Of a stretch of DNA of 64,000 bases, positions 63,115 to 64,000 are shown piece by piece; the stretch's first letter is position 1, and each line of letters opens with the position of its first letter. The translations under genes were made by a program, and so were the position numbers. The notes below the pieces were generated by a model, which saw nothing but the letters and a program-made list of their open reading frames with translations, was not told where the DNA came from and searched no databases. The DNA comes from Methanosarcina horonobensis HB-1 = JCM 15518 (lineage in GTDB: Archaea > Halobacteriota > Methanosarcinia > Methanosarcinales > Methanosarcinaceae), in NCBI RefSeq assembly GCF_000970285.1, contig NZ_CP009516.1, positions 2,335,036-2,399,035 of the forward strand, written 5' to 3'.

Positions 63115-63557
63115 CTTTCTTACTTTATCAAGATTCGATGAAAAAATTCGCTGATTTGTTTTTCATCTAATTTATATTTTTTATTCAACTCTTTAAGTGT
63201 CCCATTATATGCTTCTGAATAAAGATTAAAAATTTTTCCAGATATTTTTTGATAGAATCGTATAGTAAGCTAGAAATTATGTTAGAAATGTAGGCTGAAG
63301 CTAATACTAAAGATAATGATGATAATAAATACGGATCTATCGTTCATATCCCTTTGACATTGGGCACTTCATAATAACAACGCAGTTCATTATTAAAAAC
63401 GTATAAATTAATTTTTCTATTTTAGGTTCTGTGTAGTCTATGAGGGCTAAGGGTTATTTTCAGCTGTAGTCGGTCATGTAAAGTTGTTCATACCTCATAG
63501 ACTACACAGTAAATAAAAACATAATGTTTATATACCGATATTCCCAATAAAAAAATT
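63115..63557. other. AT-rich intergenic region
   Basis: No gene seen apart from the inverted repeat at 63429-63509. The sequence TTTATATACCG just before the next gene fits a TATA box. Confidence 0.45.
63429..63509. repeat. 17-bp perfect inverted repeat with 47-base loop
   Basis: CTGTGTAGTCTATGAGG (63429-63445) and CCTCATAGACTACACAG (63493-63509) are exact reverse complements, 49 bases before the last gene. It could be an operator, a small RNA stem or the two ends of an 81-bp mobile element. Confidence 0.85.
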
Positions 63558-64000
63558 ATGAGCGATTACTTAGAATCGAAACTTGCAGGAATTGATATTG
63601 CAGTCGGATGGGCAGTCGATTCTTTTCTTTTCCCTACGAAATCAGGAAATTTTGATCCTTGGGGGAAAAAAATCACAGCTGATTTCATTGATCTTGTAAT
63701 TAATCATGAATCAACAGTATTTCCTTCTCCATCTCCCAAATCAATTAAAATGCTGGATCTGAAGGAAAGCGATAGTTATTTGCCAAAAATTTATTCAAAA
63801 AATATTGGATTAGTAAAACCATACTTAGGTCGAACCGCAAAAGATATTCCATTGAGCGATGAGAAATTAGTTAAAGAATTTGATGCATTTAAAGCTTGGA
63901 TTTATAATCCAGAAAATTACAAAAAATTAAAAATTTGGCTGAAGTATCACTTGACAGAAGAAAGATTGCTCAAACGAAAATTGGCGGTCATACCTACTTA
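63558..64000 (+). CDS. Unrecognised gene, 5' part (runs off the window)
   Basis: From ATG 63558 (MSDYLESKLAGIDIAVGWAV) 147 codons are open to the window edge. Residues include FLFPTKSGNFDPWGKKITAD and KYHLTEERLLKRKLAVIPT. I recognise no family. The codon use is AT-rich and coding-like. The inverted repeat upstream may belong to its control region. Confidence 0.6.
   Translation, partial: MSDYLESKLAGIDIAVGWAVDSFLFPTKSGNFDPWGKKITADFIDLVINHESTVFPSPSPKSIKMLDLKESDSYLPKIYSKNIGLVKPYLGRTAKDIPLSDEKLVKEFDAFKAWIYNPENYKKLKIWLKYHLTEERLLKRKLAVIPT

Overview
The window looks like chromosomal DNA from a methanogenic archaeon, most likely Methanosarcina or a close relative. The main pointers are an archaeal-length PheT, a Methanosarcina-style gadB, an HTH regulator of the type common in these methanogens, secreted beta-propeller proteins, AT-rich intergenic DNA with archaeal TATA-like boxes, and a type III-D CRISPR system with a separate reverse transcriptase. 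No rRNA or tRNA gene was found.

Left part (1-18.2 kb): the distal half of a contractile injection system (phage-tail-like, eCIS/Afp/PVC type) on the + strand. It runs from the end of a VgrG/gpV spike gene through PAAR tip, gp25 wedge, two baseplate-J proteins and a P2-I-like tail protein with a beta-propeller to a fibre-like protein. Three probable payload genes follow, each with its own TATA-like promoter. All share a near-identical N-terminal leader plus a DUF4157 (HELTH) domain, and their C-termini differ: an ATLF-like metalloprotease, an HNH-type nuclease and an unknown. A doubly frameshifted YkgJ-family gene lies between two of them, and a SnoaL-like gene closes the block.

Middle (18.4-45 kb): mostly household and small accessory genes. 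These include pheT, a secreted propeller protein, a PUA-like protein, a flippase, DUF429, an HTH regulator, an FGE-like protein, gadB, DUF2284, an MBL hydrolase, methyltransferases, a TPR protein, CMD, pRiA4b and a secreted RlpA+M23 peptidase. The 34.5-42.7 kb stretch is full of duplication debris: an internally deleted ProC-like paralogue, a GT2 fragment, a copied 3' end, a copied 5' end and a 13-bp tandem repeat. A 125-bp MITE with a perfect 5-bp target duplication sits at 44.9 kb.

Right part (45-62 kb): a complete type III-D CRISPR-Cas locus. On the minus strand the order of transcription is RT, membrane-CARF protein 1, HD-less Cas10 with GGDD, Csm3-like, Csx10, double Csm3-like, Csx19, TIGR03986-type RAMP, Cas6, Csx3 ring nuclease, membrane-CARF protein 2. 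A 20-repeat array is also read on the minus strand. cas1, cas2 and a CARF-wHTH (Csa3-type) regulator lie on the plus strand beyond the leader. The likely circuit is that target RNA activates the Cas10 cyclase, cyclic oligoadenylate gates the two membrane proteins and the regulator, and Csx3 removes the signal. RT plus Cas1/Cas2 suggests spacer capture from RNA. In line with this, the spacers read like mRNA sense sequence on the plus strand, so the crRNAs would be antisense. The array is bracketed by a 27-bp inverted repeat, and a 13-bp inverted repeat covers the probable RT start.

A recurrent oddity is that five genes have conserved N-termini extending upstream of any ATG/GTG/TTG, with Shine-Dalgarno-like sequence in front of CTG, ATA or ATT. 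The last kilobases hold two conserved hypothetical genes, a 17-bp perfect inverted repeat and the start of an unrecognised gene cut by the window edge.
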